From the NCBI GenBank assembly GCA_020056155.1, contig JAGVII010000670.1, positions 1 through 6,797 of the forward strand: a stretch of 6,797 nt of DNA, read 5' to 3'. This document shows positions 5,664-6,797 of the stretch, one piece after another. Under the pieces are notes generated by a model, which was not told the origin of the DNA, did not search any database, and saw only the letters and a program-made list of their open reading frames with translations. The DNA is from Afipia sp. Lineage in GTDB: Bacteria > Pseudomonadota > Alphaproteobacteria > Rhizobiales > Xanthobacteraceae. Numbering within the stretch: the first letter of the stretch is position 1; each line of letters starts with the position of its first letter. The position numbers were made by a program, and so were the translations under genes.

Positions 5664-6162
5664 GGGCAATACCATCGTCACCGACGACTACGTGCATCTG
5701 GACGATGATGCGGAGCTTCCCGCCGATGGCGCGGTGCTGGTGTCGGCCGAACGTTTTCTGAGCGATCCTGAGGCAGTGCTGTCGCGCAAGGGCAAGGCAG
5801 GCGTGATCTGGCCGAACAACCGCGATGTCGAGGATCTGCTGCCGTATCTCGACAGGCTCGCTGCAGTCGCGCTGGTGTTTCCGATCTTCCGCGATGGCCG
5901 CGCCTATTCGCAGGCCCGGCTGCTGCGCGAGCGGTACAAATTTGGCGGCGAGCTGCGCGCCACCGGTCAGGTGCTGCGCGATCAGTTCATGTTCATGCTG
6001 CGCGCGGGCTTCGATGCGTTCGAAGTGAAGAAGGACAGCGATGCGAAGGTCTTCGCCGATGTCGCCCATCGTTTCTCGGTGTTCTATCAGCCGACCGGCG
6101 ACGGCCGCGTCACGGCGTTTCACCGCCGGCTGATGCATCTGCCGGAAGGAGTGCGTTCATGA
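5650..6162 (+). CDS. DUF934 family protein, sulfite-reduction associated
   Basis: This cytoplasmic protein of 170 residues belongs to the DUF934 family, often annotated as 'oxidoreductase probably involved in sulfite reduction' without biochemical proof. Features include GVIWPNNRDVEDLLPYLDRL (51-70), the conserved core FPIFRDGRAYSQARLLRERY (77-96) and GELRATGQVLRDQFMFMLRAGFD-like residues (100-122). There are no cysteines, no nucleotide-binding loop and no membrane segment, so a direct redox role through cysteines or an iron-sulfur cluster is unlikely. It lies between cysI and cysH, overlapping cysI by 14 nt and cysH by 4 nt, so the three should be made in fixed proportion. A structural, assembly or substrate-channelling role between APS reductase and sulfite reductase is possible but is inference. 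The start at 5650 follows from the AAGGAG site. Confidence 0.88.
   Translation: MPLVKGNTIVTDDYVHLDDDAELPADGAVLVSAERFLSDPEAVLSRKGKAGVIWPNNRDVEDLLPYLDRLAAVALVFPIFRDGRAYSQARLLRERYKFGGELRATGQVLRDQFMFMLRAGFDAFEVKKDSDAKVFADVAHRFSVFYQPTGDGRVTAFHRRLMHLPEGVRS
6146..6151 (+). promoter_or_regulatory. Ribosome binding site of cysH, inside the DUF934 gene
   Basis: AAGGAG is spaced 7 nt from the cysH ATG at 6159. The layout copies the one before the DUF934 gene (same hexamer, same spacing), which suggests similar translation rates for the two genes. Confidence 0.8.
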
Positions 6163-6797
6163 CCGCTGCTGCCCCCTCATTCCTGTCGCAGGCGCCCGCT
6201 ACGCCTTCGTCATCGCTCATCGTTGCGGAGGCCGCCGAACTGGATCGCGCGCTGGCCAAGGCGTCGCCGGCGGAAATCATCGCGGCCGCGGTCAAGGCTG
6301 TCGGCCGCGACAGGCTCGCCGTGGTGTCGTCGTTCGGCACTGAGTCCGCCGCGCTGCTGAAGATCGCAGCCGACGTCGATCCGGCGATTCCGGTGGTGTT
6401 TCTCGACACCGGCTGGCTGTTCGAGGAAACGCTGGCCTATCGCGATACGCTGACCAGGCTGCTCGGCCTGACCGACGTGCGCACCATTCATCCGCTGAGC
6501 GATACGCTCGATCGCGACGACAAGGACCGCGATCTGTGGTTTTCGAATCCCGATCAGTGCTGCTTCATCCGCAAGGTGGAACCGCTGGCGCGTGCGCTGT
6601 CGTCGTTCGACGGCTGGATCAACGGCCGCAAACGGTTTCAGGGCGGCGACCGCGCCACGATTCCCGTCGTCGAAGCCGATGGCGCGCGGCTGAAATTCAA
6701 TCCGCTCGCCAATGTGTTGCAGGATGAATTGAAAGCGCTGTATGCGGCGATGGATCTCCCGCCGCATCCATTGGTCGCATCCGGGTTCAGCTCGATT
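6159..6797 (+). CDS. cysH: Adenylylsulfate (APS) reductase CysH, 3' end outside window
   Basis: This enzyme reduces APS to sulfite and AMP with thioredoxin as donor. The first 213 codons are present with no stop before the edge. A PP-loop-like SSFGTES (57-63) binds the nucleotide, followed by VVFLDTGWLFEET (79-91), the cysteine pair Cys134-Cys135 in CCFIRKVEPL, and GRKRFQGGDRA (156-166). The last residues, PHPLVASGFSSI, end just before where the second cysteine pair (C-x2-C) of the family should lie. The Cys-Cys pair marks the iron-sulfur APS reductase class; E. coli-type PAPS reductases lack it. About 30 leading residues are Ala/Pro/Ser-rich and poorly conserved in style. The ATG overlaps the DUF934 stop (ATGA). 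The catalytic C-terminal cysteine is expected beyond the window. Confidence 0.94.
   Translation, partial: MTAAAPSFLSQAPATPSSSLIVAEAAELDRALAKASPAEIIAAAVKAVGRDRLAVVSSFGTESAALLKIAADVDPAIPVVFLDTGWLFEETLAYRDTLTRLLGLTDVRTIHPLSDTLDRDDKDRDLWFSNPDQCCFIRKVEPLARALSSFDGWINGRKRFQGGDRATIPVVEADGARLKFNPLANVLQDELKALYAAMDLPPHPLVASGFSSI

Noticed and set aside
3981..5681. 566-codon open frame on the minus strand opposite cysI
   Set aside because: It mirrors cysI codons in GC-rich DNA, gives an Arg/Asp/Ala/Val-rich product without a known fold, and cysI has clear catalytic motifs.
1..6797. CRISPR array, insertion sequence, tRNA or rRNA gene
   Set aside because: No spaced direct repeats, transposase motifs, cloverleaf or rRNA-like sequence was seen on either strand.

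Overview
The window holds most of an assimilatory sulfate-reduction locus. The sequence is GC-rich with tightly packed, overlapping genes. The set cysG, DUF2849, cysI, DUF934, cysH, together with a REP-type 'CCTCTCCC...GGGAGAGG' intergenic repeat, points to an alphaproteobacterium of the order Hyphomicrobiales. A relative of Bradyrhizobium, Rhodopseudomonas, Afipia or Nitrobacter is most likely. This placement rests on gene order and sequence style recalled from the families, not on a database search.

Layout. On the minus strand, reading leftward from about 1.77 kb, are cysD and then cysN; cysN runs off the left edge. On the plus strand, starting at 2020, are cysG (siroheme synthase), a DUF2849 gene, a 243-bp gap with a large inverted repeat, cysI (sulfite reductase hemoprotein), a DUF934 gene and cysH (APS reductase); cysH runs off the right edge. 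Most junctions are translationally coupled: ATGA overlaps at cysG/DUF2849 and DUF934/cysH, a 14-nt overlap at cysI/DUF934, and a 6-nt gap at cysD/cysN.

Pathway. CysD and CysN form the ATP sulfurylase that makes APS from sulfate and ATP, with GTP hydrolysis as the drive. CysH carries the Cys-Cys pair of iron-sulfur APS reductases, so it should reduce APS to sulfite directly. CysI reduces sulfite to sulfide using siroheme and a 4Fe-4S cluster. CysG makes the siroheme. No flavoprotein subunit (cysJ) is present here, so a ferredoxin donor is likely. The two DUF proteins are conserved companions of this kind of reductase with no known role.

Regulation and hunt. The most notable non-coding signal is a 54-bp imperfect palindrome (1932-1985, 22 of 27 positions paired) centred on TTGCAA, between the divergent cysDN and cysG operons. 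It looks like a shared operator/promoter. Other signals are an inverted pair of REP-like elements plus a stem-loop in front of cysI, two strong inverted repeats around the cysG/DUF2849 junction, and a 12-bp x 4 tandem repeat coding for the N-terminal tail of CysD. I see no mobile element, tRNA, rRNA, CRISPR or new multi-gene system; the genes themselves are core metabolism.
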